Shown in pieces: positions 47,167-56,154 of a stretch of DNA of 64,000 nucleotides. Numbering within the stretch: the first letter of the stretch is position 1; the number at the start of each line of letters is the position of its first letter. The stretch comes from Microbacteriaceae bacterium (GTDB lineage Bacteria > Actinomycetota > Actinomycetes > Actinomycetales > Microbacteriaceae). The notes below the pieces were generated by a model. That model saw only the letters and a list, made by a program, of their open reading frames with translations. It did not search any database and was not told where the DNA came from. The stretch covers positions 248,001 through 312,000 of the forward strand of contig JAIYCT010000003.1 of NCBI GenBank assembly GCA_027487865.1, given 5' to 3'. A program made the translations under genes and the position numbers.

Positions 47167-48479
47167 GTGACTCGGTTCCCATCTAGCTGGACATTTTTGT
47201 AATCCCCAGATGCCACAAGATCGCGAAGTCTCTCAAAGCCATCGAATACCTCGGTGTAGCTGGTGGCAAGCGGTGAGATTGCCAACCTGATTGCTCCCGG
47301 TTCGCGGTAGTCCGGAATCACGTTCTTAAGCTTTCGAAGTGCAACCGCTATTTGCTTGGCATCTTGGTGAATCACGATGATGTGCCCACCACGCTTTTTG
47401 GAATCGCGTGGAGTACCCAGGGTGAAGCCAAGCGGTGCCAACCAGGCATCAAATAGCTCAATCATCAAATCGGTGCCCTTGGCAGCTTTGTCTTGAATTC
47501 TCGCTATGCCGGCTTCAGCGATCATCTCAAACGCAACTTCAACACCGCGGATTCCAATGATGCTTGGGCTTGCAATTTGGAAGCCGCGAATACCTTCGGC
47601 CTTTTCATAAAAAGGACCCATTTCAAACTGTCGATCGTTAGAGAACCAACCCTGAATCGGTATACGCAACTGATCCTGCAGTTCTTTACGGATAAACATC
47701 CAACCCGGAGAGCCAGGGCCGGAGTTTCCGTATTTGTAGGTGCAGCCAACCGCTAGATCGACACCGTTGGCATCGAACTGGAGGTCAATCGCACCGGCCG
47801 CGTGAGAGCAGTCCCAGATCACCAGCGCTCCGTGCTTACGAGCGACATCGGTAATTCCCTTGATGTCGGGCCTACCACCGGAGCGGTACTGGATCGCCTG
47901 CAGCGTCACAAAGGCAACATCACTGGTTAGGTGCTTTTCAAGCTCCTGAGGGCTAATTAGTTCGCAGTCGTGTTCGACATCAACGGCGCCTGGACCACCA
48001 AGGCCATCGTTATTCAAGGTAATTAGGTTCAGTCCCAATTGCTCTGCGATGCCAGCCAAGATGTAGCGATCGGTTGGGAAATTGGCTGAGTCGATGATTA
48101 CGGTTTTGCGACCCGGTCGAGCTTTGAGCGCTGCCATGCAGAGCTGGTAGAAGTTCACACTGGTGGTGTCACAGACCAGGGTTTGGCCATCGGTGGTACC
48201 CAGCACACTTTTGGCCAATAGGTTTCCCGCCGGCTGTGCCTGGTCAATCCAGTGACTCCAGCCATCGACCAATTCCGGCCCCCACTCATTGAGTAGGAAG
48301 TGGTTTATGACCTCAACAGTTTTCTTCGGAAGCCGCCCAAGGGAGTTGCCATCCAGGTAGCAAAGGTTTGGGTCGGTTATGACAAATTGGTCTTTGTAAT
48401 GTGCCAGTGGGTCGGCAAGATCTAGCTTTTCTGCAAAGCTTCGTTGCGTTGCCGAGGACTGGCTTTGGGCCGCACTCAT
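47163..48479 (-). CDS. kynU: Kynureninase
   Basis: PLP enzyme cleaving kynurenine to anthranilate and alanine. The product is 438 residues. Motifs are YLDGNSLGRLPK near the N-terminus, CDTTSVNFYQL for PLP phosphate binding, the Asp region IWDCSHAAGA and the PLP Lys249 in GCTYKYGNSGPGSPGW. It leads the kyn unit, with a leaderless-type -10 box (TAGAGT, 6 bases before ATG). Products are anthranilate, which can be reused for tryptophan or exported, and alanine. Confidence 0.96.
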   Translation of the reverse strand: MSAAQSQSSATQRSFAEKLDLADPLAHYKDQFVITDPNLCYLDGNSLGRLPKKTVEVINHFLLNEWGPELVDGWSHWIDQAQPAGNLLAKSVLGTTDGQTLVCDTTSVNFYQLCMAALKARPGRKTVIIDSANFPTDRYILAGIAEQLGLNLITLNNDGLGGPGAVDVEHDCELISPQELEKHLTSDVAFVTLQAIQYRSGGRPDIKGITDVARKHGALVIWDCSHAAGAIDLQFDANGVDLAVGCTYKYGNSGPGSPGWMFIRKELQDQLRIPIQGWFSNDRQFEMGPFYEKAEGIRGFQIASPSIIGIRGVEVAFEMIAEAGIARIQDKAAKGTDLMIELFDAWLAPLGFTLGTPRDSKKRGGHIIVIHQDAKQIAVALRKLKNVIPDYREPGAIRLAISPLATSYTEVFDGFERLRDLVASGDYKNVQLDGNRVT

Positions 48480-48485
48480 GGCCTA

Positions 48486-48491
48486 ACTCTA
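48486..48491 (-). promoter_or_regulatory. -10 box for a leaderless kynU-kynA transcript
   Basis: On minus, TAGAGT lies 6 bases before ATG 48479, in the 15-base gap after the upstream ABC transporter gene. There is no Shine-Dalgarno. Confidence 0.4.
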
Positions 48492-48494
48492 CAA

Positions 48495-50273
48495 CTAGAC
48501 CAGTAGCTGGTGCTTGGCCAGCTCGGCGTATAACGGAGTGGACTTCACAAGCTCAGAGTGGGTTCCTGAACCAACCACCTTGCCGCGCTCTAGGACAATT
48601 ATTTGGTCGCTGTCGACAACTGTTGAAAGCCTGTGAGCAATCACAATCAGGGTTCGGTTCTTAGCAACCGCATCAATCGCTTCTCGCATGCGCTGCTCGT
48701 TTGGTCCATCAAGAGCACTGGTGGATTCATCGAGCAAGAGAATTGGGGGAGCAGCCAGCAGCGCTCTTGCGATTGCAAGTCTTTGACGCTCTCCTCCAGA
48801 GAGCATGATGCCGTTCTCACCAACTTCGGCATCAAGGCCCGAATCATCGCGGTTTAGCACCTCGGTGAGATTGACCATAGCCAGCACCTGGCGAAGGTCC
48901 TCATCGGTGGCTTCGGCTCGACCCAAGAGTAAGTTCTCTCGAATTGATCCGGCCAGCACCGGAGCATCCTGCTCTACATATCCAATCTGGGAGCGCAGCG
49001 TGTCCATCGACATCTCTTTTACATTCTGCCCATCCAGCAGAATCTCGCCCGTGGTTGGTTCGTAGAACCGTTCTATTAGAGAGAAGATGGTTGATTTTCC
49101 AGCACCCGATGGTCCAACTAAAGCAACTCTCGTGCCTCTAGGAATCTGGAACGAGACGTTTTCCAAAATGGATTTCGATTCTTCGTCCTCGCCGGCTTCA
49201 TAGTGGAAACCGATCTGGGCAAACTCCACAGCATTATCGCCCTGGCGAACTAGATCACCTTGTCCCTGATCTTCTTCGTCAATGACCATGATCTCTTGGA
49301 TTCGAGCCAGGGCACCGAGGGCGCTCATCACTGACGAGTAGGCACCGAAGGCAGAGATGAGAGGGCCAACCATAAAGAAAAGCAAGATTACGAAGGTGAC
49401 CAGGCTGGAGATTGAGGTTGCTCCGGTGGCAACGCGAAGGCCACCAAGTCCAAGCACCACGATGAATGCGGTGTTGAATGCGATCTGCGCAATAGGTGCA
49501 ACTATCGCACTTAGTTTTGCAATCTTGACGCCCTGGTCGTAGGCGGCAATCGCATCCTTGTCGATCGCCTGTGCCTCTCTGGTTTCGGCGCGGGCGGCTC
49601 TAATGGTTCGGATTGCCCCCAAAGCTCGCTCGACCGATGCGCTCATGGCACCGACCTTTTGCTGGGCCTTGGTGGTTGCACTGCGGAGCTTGCGTCCAGT
49701 GGTTGCGATTGCGGCAACCGCCACAAAAACCACCAACAGCGTAGAACCCAATAGCACCGGGTCAATAAATGCCATCACGATAATCGCGCCAAAGAACTGC
49801 AGCATCCCACCGACCGCGTCCACCAAGCCCTGGGTCAGCACCGACTTTAGAAGTGTTGAGTCAGCACCAACTCGCGAGACTAGATCTCCGATTCGACGAC
49901 GGTCATATTCCTTTATTGGAAGGCGAAGCAGTCTGGAAACAAGCTTTCTCCTGGTGCCAAGCACCACGCCCTCGCCGGTTCGATAGAGCAGGAAGAACTG
50001 AAAACCATTGATCAGGGCAGCGCTTACCAAAAGCACCACGATGCCAATGGCCAAATTTGTGAATTCCTTACCCTCTTCAACCGCAGAGATAACCTGACCC
50101 ATCAAAAGCGGCTGGCCGAGCGAGAGTAGCGAGGTGAAAATCGACAGAACCAGGGCAACAATAAGTGCCTTTTTGTGGTCCAAGAGATAGGGAGTGAGGT
50201 CGCTGAGTTTTGCTCTTGGACCCTTGTATTCTCTGGACCTTGGGTTCTCGGTCGGGTCGCGGTAATCGCTCAA
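48495..50273 (-). CDS. ABC exporter (full catalytic half-transporter)
   Basis: A 592-residue type IV ABC exporter half: six transmembrane helices, then an ATPase with canonical Walker A GPSGAGKST, Q-loop YVEQDAPVLAG, signature LSGGERQRLAIARALL, Walker B ILLLDESTSALD and switch IAHRLSTV. All catalytic residues are present, so it can work as a homodimer, unlike the exporter pair at 36-39.6 kb. The substrate is unknown. It begins 2 bases before the end of the methyltransferase gene on the same strand and may be cotranscribed with it. Confidence 0.93.
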   Translation of the reverse strand: MSDYRDPTENPRSREYKGPRAKLSDLTPYLLDHKKALIVALVLSIFTSLLSLGQPLLMGQVISAVEEGKEFTNLAIGIVVLLVSAALINGFQFFLLYRTGEGVVLGTRRKLVSRLLRLPIKEYDRRRIGDLVSRVGADSTLLKSVLTQGLVDAVGGMLQFFGAIIVMAFIDPVLLGSTLLVVFVAVAAIATTGRKLRSATTKAQQKVGAMSASVERALGAIRTIRAARAETREAQAIDKDAIAAYDQGVKIAKLSAIVAPIAQIAFNTAFIVVLGLGGLRVATGATSISSLVTFVILLFFMVGPLISAFGAYSSVMSALGALARIQEIMVIDEEDQGQGDLVRQGDNAVEFAQIGFHYEAGEDEESKSILENVSFQIPRGTRVALVGPSGAGKSTIFSLIERFYEPTTGEILLDGQNVKEMSMDTLRSQIGYVEQDAPVLAGSIRENLLLGRAEATDEDLRQVLAMVNLTEVLNRDDSGLDAEVGENGIMLSGGERQRLAIARALLAAPPILLLDESTSALDGPNEQRMREAIDAVAKNRTLIVIAHRLSTVVDSDQIIVLERGKVVGSGTHSELVKSTPLYAELAKHQLLV

Positions 50274-50274
50274 G

Positions 50275-51111
50275 TTACGCCTCTAGTCTGATCATTGGAT
50301 CACCAAAGATTGCCTCGTTGAGCAGGTAATTCAGCTCGGGAAGAGCAAGCGCCCTGGTGTACGAGGTGTTCAGTGTGAACCTCTCATAATCTAACCCTTC
50401 GATAACCTCAAAAACCCTGGCATCAGAAACTGCGAGGAACATCAAAGTGGTATTTGCGACCTTTGCGAAATCTCGGTAGATCTTGCCGCAGCCAAAACCA
50501 AAGACCCTGATGGCCAAATCCGCATCCTGTGGCGAGCACTTTCGTATCAGGCCACGATCTTCGACTTTTACCTTTGGCCTGCGCTCTGCGCGCTTTTCCC
50601 AAATTTGAAAACAGGTCCGAAGGTCATTGCTTGTGCCAATTTGTTCACCGGTGTCGGTCACGTAGTTCACGGCAACATCTTGATCAGAGATTAAGTGAAA
50701 GCGGCAATCGAGTCGATTCTGCACCGACCACTTTCGCCAGGACCTGGGAACCAAAAAGGCTATGTAGTCGCTTTGCTCGGCGGCGTGATTAAAAAACGGG
50801 ATCGAGAGCGAGTTGTTTCGGCCAAAAGGAGGATTAGAGACGGTAACCAGATTTTGGCCTTTTGGCTTGTAAGTGAGAAAGTCTGCTTCTTGAACCGCTT
50901 CGTGCTTGGGGTAAAGATCTACTGCTTCAATGCTTTTGGCTCCAAGTCGCCTCAGTGCTTCAATGAATGCGCCATTGCCACCGGCAGGCTCTAAAAAGCT
51001 GTTGTCAATGCCAGTAATTGCAACAAGCTGAGAGCTGAGCTCAAAGGCCAGGTCCTTGGGGGTGTAGTACTGCTCCACCCCTGTCTTTCGACGATTACCC
51101 AGCTTATCCAT
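50275..51111 (-). CDS. Apparently unpartnered N6-adenine-type DNA methyltransferase
   Basis: A 278-residue class I SAM-dependent methyltransferase. GVEQYYTPKDLA near residue 11 resembles the start of N6-adenine DNA methylases. SAM motif I is EPAGGNGAF (about 41-49) and the catalytic motif IV is NPPFG (about 93-97), the N6-adenine/amino-methyltransferase signature. There is no restriction nuclease, specificity subunit or partner nearby; the neighbours are ABC exporters. It could be an orphan regulatory DNA methylase, or an RNA or protein-glutamine methylase sharing NPPF. A leaderless-type -10 box, TATCTT, lies 6 bases before ATG. Confidence 0.75.
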   Translation of the reverse strand: MDKLGNRRKTGVEQYYTPKDLAFELSSQLVAITGIDNSFLEPAGGNGAFIEALRRLGAKSIEAVDLYPKHEAVQEADFLTYKPKGQNLVTVSNPPFGRNNSLSIPFFNHAAEQSDYIAFLVPRSWRKWSVQNRLDCRFHLISDQDVAVNYVTDTGEQIGTSNDLRTCFQIWEKRAERRPKVKVEDRGLIRKCSPQDADLAIRVFGFGCGKIYRDFAKVANTTLMFLAVSDARVFEVIEGLDYERFTLNTSYTRALALPELNYLLNEAIFGDPMIRLEA

Positions 51112-51117
51112 GTGAGA

Positions 51118-51123
51118 AAGATA
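51118..51123 (-). promoter_or_regulatory. -10 box for the leaderless DNA methyltransferase transcript
   Basis: On minus, TATCTT lies 6 bases before ATG 51111. A divergent -10-like TATAAC (51189-51194) for the ABC-2 operon lies about 70 bases away. Confidence 0.4.
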
Positions 51124-51228
51124 TCAATATTCTCAAAATTTAGACTTGTGTGGTTATTGAGTCCCGAGTGGGCAGCACTTTGATAACCTATAACGCTGCC
51201 CTGATTTGGGCCTGAATTGGAGACAAAG

Positions 51229-52170
51229 TTGTCAAAAAGTGTTGAGCGCGAAGCTGTAATCCGCGCTCGTTCTCTAACTAAGAAATACAAAGATTTTGTG
51301 GCTGTTGATGGTATCGACTTTGATGTCTACCGCGGAGAGTCCTTCGGACTTTTAGGGCCCAACGGTGCCGGTAAGTCCACCACCATGAAGATGATCACCT
51401 CGGTCTCGCAGCGCACCTCGGGTGAGCTCACGATTTTAGGCAAAGAGCCAAACAACCAGGGCCCAGAGATTCGTGCGCACCTCGGTGTTGTGCCGCAAAA
51501 AGACATGCTGGACCGCGAGCTGAAGGTCTGGGAAAACCTGGTTACCTACGGCCGCTACTTCGGTCTGCCACGCAAGTGGCTAAAGACCAAAGTCGAAGAG
51601 CTATTGGAGTTTGCGCAGCTAACCGAAAAGCGCAACGAAAAGGCTGACGACCTATCCGGCGGCATGCAGCGACGCTTGGCTATCGCCCGCGGCTTGATCA
51701 ACGAGCCAGAGATTTTGCTGCTTGACGAGCCAACCACCGGCCTGGACCCACAGGCCAGACACATTCTTTGGGACCGGCTATTCCGCCTCAAGGAACAGGG
51801 CGTTACCTTGGTGCTGACCACCCACTACATGGATGAGGCAGAGCAACTTTGCGACCGCATCATTGTTATGGATAAGGGAAAGATCATGGCGGAGGGTTCA
51901 CCTGCCGAGTTGATTCGCAAATACTCTTCAAAGGAAGTCGTTGAGCTTCGTTTCGGAACCGACAAGAACGAAGGCGTTGCCAAGCAACTTGAGGGCAAGA
52001 GTGAACGCATTGAGTTGTTGCCAGATCGCATTCTGCTTTACACGGATAAGGGCGAGGCGCTGCTCACCTCAATTCTCGACTCCGGTCTGCACCCGGTCAC
52101 CTCTTTAGTCCGCAGGTCTTCGCTCGAGGATGTTTTCTTGCGTCTAACCGGTAGGACGTTGGTCGACTAA
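51229..52170 (+). CDS. ABC-2 type exporter ATP-binding protein
   Basis: A 313-residue ATPase of the drug/polysaccharide exporter (NodI/DrrA-like) type. Walker A is GPNGAGKST, the signature is LSGGMQRRLAIARGLI, Walker B is ILLLDEPTTGLDP and the switch is THYMDEAEQL; an accessory C-terminal domain of about 80 residues follows. TTG 51229 has GGAG six bases upstream; the ORF-track TTG at 51217 does not. It heads a three-gene operon with two permeases, whose starts overlap the preceding stops. Confidence 0.93.
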   Translation: MSKSVEREAVIRARSLTKKYKDFVAVDGIDFDVYRGESFGLLGPNGAGKSTTMKMITSVSQRTSGELTILGKEPNNQGPEIRAHLGVVPQKDMLDRELKVWENLVTYGRYFGLPRKWLKTKVEELLEFAQLTEKRNEKADDLSGGMQRRLAIARGLINEPEILLLDEPTTGLDPQARHILWDRLFRLKEQGVTLVLTTHYMDEAEQLCDRIIVMDKGKIMAEGSPAELIRKYSSKEVVELRFGTDKNEGVAKQLEGKSERIELLPDRILLYTDKGEALLTSILDSGLHPVTSLVRRSSLEDVFLRLTGRTLVD

Positions 52171-53000
52171 TGTCACTGGAATTCAAGCCCGGTAGCGCGG
52201 TAGATCCAAAGCGCGCGGTTCGCTTTGGCGCTTGGCGAGTAGCCGAGTACCGCTTCTACGCGATGAGTAAGTGGATGACCTCGGTCATAGTCTTCGGCTT
52301 TGGTAACCCGATTTTGTACTTGATCTCAGTGGGCCTTGGTGTTGGTGCATTGGTTGATGCCAACACTGGTGGTGGCGGCATCTTGGGTGTCCCATACATT
52401 CAGTTCGTAGCCCCAGCGCTTTTGGCATCAGCCGCAATTCAGGGTGTGATGGACGAGGTTACCTTCCCGACCATGGATGGTTTTGTTTGGGACAAAGTTT
52501 TCTTTGCGATCAATGCGACGAGCGTTTCCGCGACGCAAATTGCCAATGGGGTAATGATTGTTGCGCTGGGTAGAGGGCTGTTCACGACCGTGTTGTATTT
52601 GGGAGTGCTGTTAGCCTTCGGGGCTGTTCCGCTCACCAGCGTCCTTCCGCTGCTGTTCACTTCAATGCTCGCAGGCTGGGGTTGGGCGTCTGTCATGCTT
52701 GCGATTACCGCCAGACTCGAGCGCGATGATGGTTACTTTGCAATCATTGGTCGCTTCGTGATCGCCCCGATGTTCCTTTTCTCCGGAACCTTCTACCCGC
52801 TTGAGCAAATGCCACTTTTCTTGCAGCCGTTGGGTTGGATCTCGCCACTTTGGCACTCGGTTCAGCTAGGCCGCCACCTTTCATACGGCATGGAGCTGGC
52901 CGATGGCATGCTTCTGGTCCACTTGGCATATTTGGCAATCATGGGCATGGTCGGCATGCGCTTTGTGTATCCGAAGTTCAAGGAGCGGTTGTCTCGATGA
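52170..53000 (+). CDS. ABC-2 type permease, first subunit
   Basis: A 276-residue membrane protein with six hydrophobic helices of the ABC-2/NodJ kind. PALLASAAIQGVMDE follows helix two, and the family signature region FLFSGTFYPLEQMP precedes the last helices. The ATG overlaps the ATPase stop (TAATG). It pairs with the similar permease that follows, probably giving a heterodimeric channel driven by the upstream ATPase. The substrate is unknown. Confidence 0.9.
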   Translation: MSLEFKPGSAVDPKRAVRFGAWRVAEYRFYAMSKWMTSVIVFGFGNPILYLISVGLGVGALVDANTGGGGILGVPYIQFVAPALLASAAIQGVMDEVTFPTMDGFVWDKVFFAINATSVSATQIANGVMIVALGRGLFTTVLYLGVLLAFGAVPLTSVLPLLFTSMLAGWGWASVMLAITARLERDDGYFAIIGRFVIAPMFLFSGTFYPLEQMPLFLQPLGWISPLWHSVQLGRHLSYGMELADGMLLVHLAYLAIMGMVGMRFVYPKFKERLSR

Positions 53001-53839
53001 TCACTCAAGCTTTGATTACGCAGGCTGTTGCCATTGCCGAGAAACGTGCCAAGCGACCAGGTGCTTCGGTTTACTCAGGTCGCGCGATAACCATGATTGA
53101 ACGATCGCTCTACGCAGCTAAGAGCTCGAACTGGTTGATTATCATCTCCGGCTTTGTGGAACCGGTGCTCTATTTGATGGCCTTTGGTTTTGGTATCGGG
53201 CAGCTAATTGGAGATATTCAGGATGGCAGCGGAAACCCGGTCAGCTACGCGGCTTATATTGCGCCAGCGCTACTGGCAACCAGTGCCATGAACGGTGCGC
53301 TTTATGACGCCACCTGGAATGTATTTTTCAAGATGCACTTCAGCAAGGTTTACCAGGTAATGCTGTCCAGCTCCCTGGGTCCGATGGATGTTGCCCTGGG
53401 TGAGATTTCTTGGGCCCTGATTCGTGGCGCTACCTACTCGGTGGGCTTCATGGCGATTGCTTGGCCACTGGGGCTCGTAACCAGCGCCTGGGGTCTGCTT
53501 GCGATTCCAGCTGCGACGCTGATTGCTTTTGGCTTTGCATCAATTGGCATGGCGATTACCTCATATATGAAGAACTTCCAGCAGATGAACTGGGTGAACT
53601 TCTTCCTATTGCCAATGTTCTTATTCTCAGGAACGTTCTTCCCGGTCAGCGTCTATCCAGAGTGGATTCAGGTAATTGTGAAGGCACTTCCACTTTGCCA
53701 GGGCGTGGACCTAGTTCGTTCGTTGATGCTTGGGATTATCGATATCAGCGTGCTTGGACACATCGCATACTTTGTGGTGATGATTGTGCTCGGCTTGAGC
53801 TTCACAACCGTGAGGCTCAAGGCTCTGTTTATGCGGTAG
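52997..53839 (+). CDS. ABC-2 type permease, second subunit
   Basis: A 280-residue membrane protein paralogous to the preceding permease (FVEPVLYLMAFGFGIG, PALLATSAMNGALYD, FLFSGTFFPVSVYPEW). The shared motifs suggest a tandem duplication. The ORF track starts at 52835 inside the previous gene; ATG 52997 overlaps the previous stop (ATGA) and begins just before the amphipathic N-terminus. It is the last gene of the operon, 34 bases from convergent ribH. Confidence 0.9.
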   Translation: MITQALITQAVAIAEKRAKRPGASVYSGRAITMIERSLYAAKSSNWLIIISGFVEPVLYLMAFGFGIGQLIGDIQDGSGNPVSYAAYIAPALLATSAMNGALYDATWNVFFKMHFSKVYQVMLSSSLGPMDVALGEISWALIRGATYSVGFMAIAWPLGLVTSAWGLLAIPAATLIAFGFASIGMAITSYMKNFQQMNWVNFFLLPMFLFSGTFFPVSVYPEWIQVIVKALPLCQGVDLVRSLMLGIIDISVLGHIAYFVVMIVLGLSFTTVRLKALFMR

Positions 53840-53873
53840 TTCGCCGCACTCGCGAATTATTGAGAAAGTGCGA

Positions 53874-54332
53874 CTAACGCAGGTTTGCCATGGTCAAAGC
53901 AGCCTGAACAGCTTCCTTGCCCTTGTCTTCCTTGGAGCCTTCTAGACCAGCTCTTGCGAGTGCTTCGCTTTCGTTGTTCACGGTTAGCAGTCCAAACCCA
54001 ATCGGGACGTTGTAGTCCAACTGAACTCTCGTGAGACCTTCGGTGGCGGAGTTGCAAACAAAATCAAAGTGCGGGGTTTCGCCCTGGATTACTACCCCGA
54101 GGGCAATGATCGCTTTAGCACCGCTTTCGGCCGCCCACTTCGCAGCCAATGGCAATTCGAATGCGCCCGGAACCGTTTGCTGGATTACCTTTGTGGCACC
54201 GGATGCCTCAAGCTCTCGAAGCGCTCCTTGGACGAGGCCATCCATAATCTGGGTGTGCCAACTGGTCGCAATTACATATATCTTTTTACCCGCTGCGCTT
54301 GAGCGCAGTTCGGGAGCACCTGATCCACTCAC
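53874..54332 (-). CDS. ribH: 6,7-dimethyl-8-ribityllumazine synthase
   Basis: Condenses the pyrimidine intermediate with dihydroxybutanone phosphate to lumazine. The product is 152 residues. Motifs are VIATSWHTQIMDGLVQGA, VPGAFELPLAAK, the catalytic His in GETPHFDFVC and PIGFGLLTVNNESEALAR. It is the last gene of ribD-ribE-ribBA-ribH; two bases separate it from ribBA. The operon is read from the FMN riboswitch. Confidence 0.97.
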   Translation of the reverse strand: MSGSGAPELRSSAAGKKIYVIATSWHTQIMDGLVQGALRELEASGATKVIQQTVPGAFELPLAAKWAAESGAKAIIALGVVIQGETPHFDFVCNSATEGLTRVQLDYNVPIGFGLLTVNNESEALARAGLEGSKEDKGKEAVQAALTMANLR

Positions 54333-54334
54333 GG

Positions 54335-55567
54335 TTACAGGCTAGCTGGAAATTGGTGTCCCATGCGCTCGCGTTTTACCTGGAGGTAACCGGTGTTCTC
54401 TGCGGCAAGACCTACGATCAAAGGGACAGTCTCATTCACCGGAATGCCAGCGGCAATCAAGAAGTCGCTCTTGGCTGGGTTGTTGGTCATCAGGCGAACG
54501 CTCTTGACGCCGAGGTCGTTCAAAATCGCAACTGCTGCGCCGTACTCGCGAGCTTCGGAAGGTAGTCCCAGGGCAAGGTTGGCATCGACGGTGTCGAGAC
54601 CCTTCTCCTGAAGTGCATATGCCTTCAGCTTGTTTAGCAGTCCAATACCGCGACCTTCTTGACCGCGCAGGTAAATTACGATGCCACCGTTTGGGTCTGC
54701 GGTTGCAGCGTCCATTGCGGCATCCAGCTGTGGGCCACACTCGCACTTGAGTGAGCCAAACGCCTCGCCGGTGATGCACTCGGAGTGCAGGCGGACAAGT
54801 ACGTTCTCGCCGGTTGGGTTACCTGAAATCAATGCCACGTGGTCGGCAGTAGTTTCAACGTCGTAGTAACCGCGGAGTCTGAAGTCTCCGTGTGTGGTAG
54901 GAACGTTGGCTTCGGCCTCAAATCGGATGCGGTTGGCAGGCTGAGTCAGCTTCAACTGGCGACGCGATAGGTGGTCTTTTAGGTTAGCAATGGTGGTCAT
55001 AGGTAGTTCAAACCGCTTAGCGGTCTCCAATAATTCCCCAAATCTCATCATTGTTCCGTCATCGTTAACCATCTCGGCCATCAGAGCCACCGGTTGAAGA
55101 CCTGCCAATAGCAATAGGTCAACCGCTGCTTCGGTGTGGCCAGCTCGCTCCAGCACGCCACCTTCCTTTGCTCTAAGCGGAAGAACGTGTCCCGGGCGAA
55201 TCAAAGAGTCAGCTGTGGAGTTTGGGTCTGCTAGCACTCGACCGGTAAGGGCTCGCTCTGCGGCGCTGATTCCGGTGGAGGTTCGGCTGGCAGCATCGAC
55301 ACTTACGGTATAGGCGGTCTGGTGGGTGTCTTTGTTGTTGATCCACATCAAAGGCAATTCCAGCTTGTTAGCGCGGTCTCGGCTCATTGGTGCGCAAATG
55401 TAACCCGAGGTGTAGCGAATCATCCATGCCAACCACTCCTGGGTGGCAAACTCAGCGGCGATAATCGCGTCGCCTTCGTTCTCTCGATCCTCGGCATCCG
55501 ATACCAAAACCGGCTTGCCAGCCTGCAGGGCCGCAATTACCTCTTCAATGCTTGAAAGTTGACTCAT
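54335..55567 (-). CDS. ribBA: Bifunctional 3,4-dihydroxy-2-butanone-4-phosphate synthase / GTP cyclohydrolase II
   Basis: Makes both starting precursors of riboflavin. The product is 410 residues. The N-terminal DHBP synthase half has VSDAEDRENEGDAI and RPGHVLPLRAKEGGVLERAGHTEAAVDL. The C-terminal GTP cyclohydrolase II half has VLVRLHSECITGEAFGSLKCECGPQLD with the zinc cysteines, and YLRGQEGRGIGL. Both domains look intact. Its ATG overlaps the ribE stop by 4 bases. Confidence 0.97.
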   Translation of the reverse strand: MSQLSSIEEVIAALQAGKPVLVSDAEDRENEGDAIIAAEFATQEWLAWMIRYTSGYICAPMSRDRANKLELPLMWINNKDTHQTAYTVSVDAASRTSTGISAAERALTGRVLADPNSTADSLIRPGHVLPLRAKEGGVLERAGHTEAAVDLLLLAGLQPVALMAEMVNDDGTMMRFGELLETAKRFELPMTTIANLKDHLSRRQLKLTQPANRIRFEAEANVPTTHGDFRLRGYYDVETTADHVALISGNPTGENVLVRLHSECITGEAFGSLKCECGPQLDAAMDAATADPNGGIVIYLRGQEGRGIGLLNKLKAYALQEKGLDTVDANLALGLPSEAREYGAAVAILNDLGVKSVRLMTNNPAKSDFLIAAGIPVNETVPLIVGLAAENTGYLQVKRERMGHQFPASL

Positions 55568-56154
55568 TTGAATTGCAAAAGCCTTTCAATGTGCTTCGCG
55601 AGCACGTCCGCCTCAACGTTGACCTTGTCGCCTGGCTGCTTATAGCCCAGGGTGGTCACCTCTAAAGTTTCAGGAATCAGCGAAACCGCAATGTGGTCTT
55701 CGCCTAGTTCGTTCACGGTCAGGGAGATGCCATCGATGGTGATGGATCCCTTCATCACGACATACTTCATAAGATCTGCCGGAATGCGAACCCGCACCCA
55801 GTCCCAGTTGTCGCTTTTCTCTCGCGAGATAACTTCGCCAACACCGTCAACGTGACCCTGCACGATGTGACCGCCAAATCGAGTTTCGTGCTGCATGGCA
55901 CGCTCCAGGTTGATGACATCGCCAACCTTTACCTCACTCAGGCTTGAGCACTTGAGCGTCTCCAGCATCACATCTGCGGTGAAGGAGTTGCCGTCGATGT
56001 CAATTGCAGTAAGGCAGGTGCCGGAGCAGCTGATTGAGTCTCCGCGCTTTAGGTCGCTGAGCACCTTGCCGCAGGAGATGGTTAGTCGAATCGCATCTGG
56101 CTGTGATTCGATAGCAGAAACTTTTCCAAGCTCTTCAATGATTCCGGTGAACAT
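55564..56154 (-). CDS. ribE: Riboflavin synthase alpha chain
   Basis: Dismutates two lumazines to riboflavin. The product is 196 residues, built as two similar barrels: MFTGIIEELGKV at the start, SCSGTCLTAIDIDGNSFTADVM in the first and GSITIDGISLTVNEL in the second, with GHIVQGHVDGVGEV between. It sits between ribD (TAATG overlap) and ribBA (4-base overlap). This gene is called ribC in some species. Confidence 0.97.
   Translation of the reverse strand: MFTGIIEELGKVSAIESQPDAIRLTISCGKVLSDLKRGDSISCSGTCLTAIDIDGNSFTADVMLETLKCSSLSEVKVGDVINLERAMQHETRFGGHIVQGHVDGVGEVISREKSDNWDWVRVRIPADLMKYVVMKGSITIDGISLTVNELGEDHIAVSLIPETLEVTTLGYKQPGDKVNVEADVLAKHIERLLQFK

Noticed and set aside
52835-52996. 54-residue N-terminal extension of the second ABC-2 permease
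   Set aside because: Lies in the other frame of the first permease; ATG 52997 with ATGA overlap is the better start.
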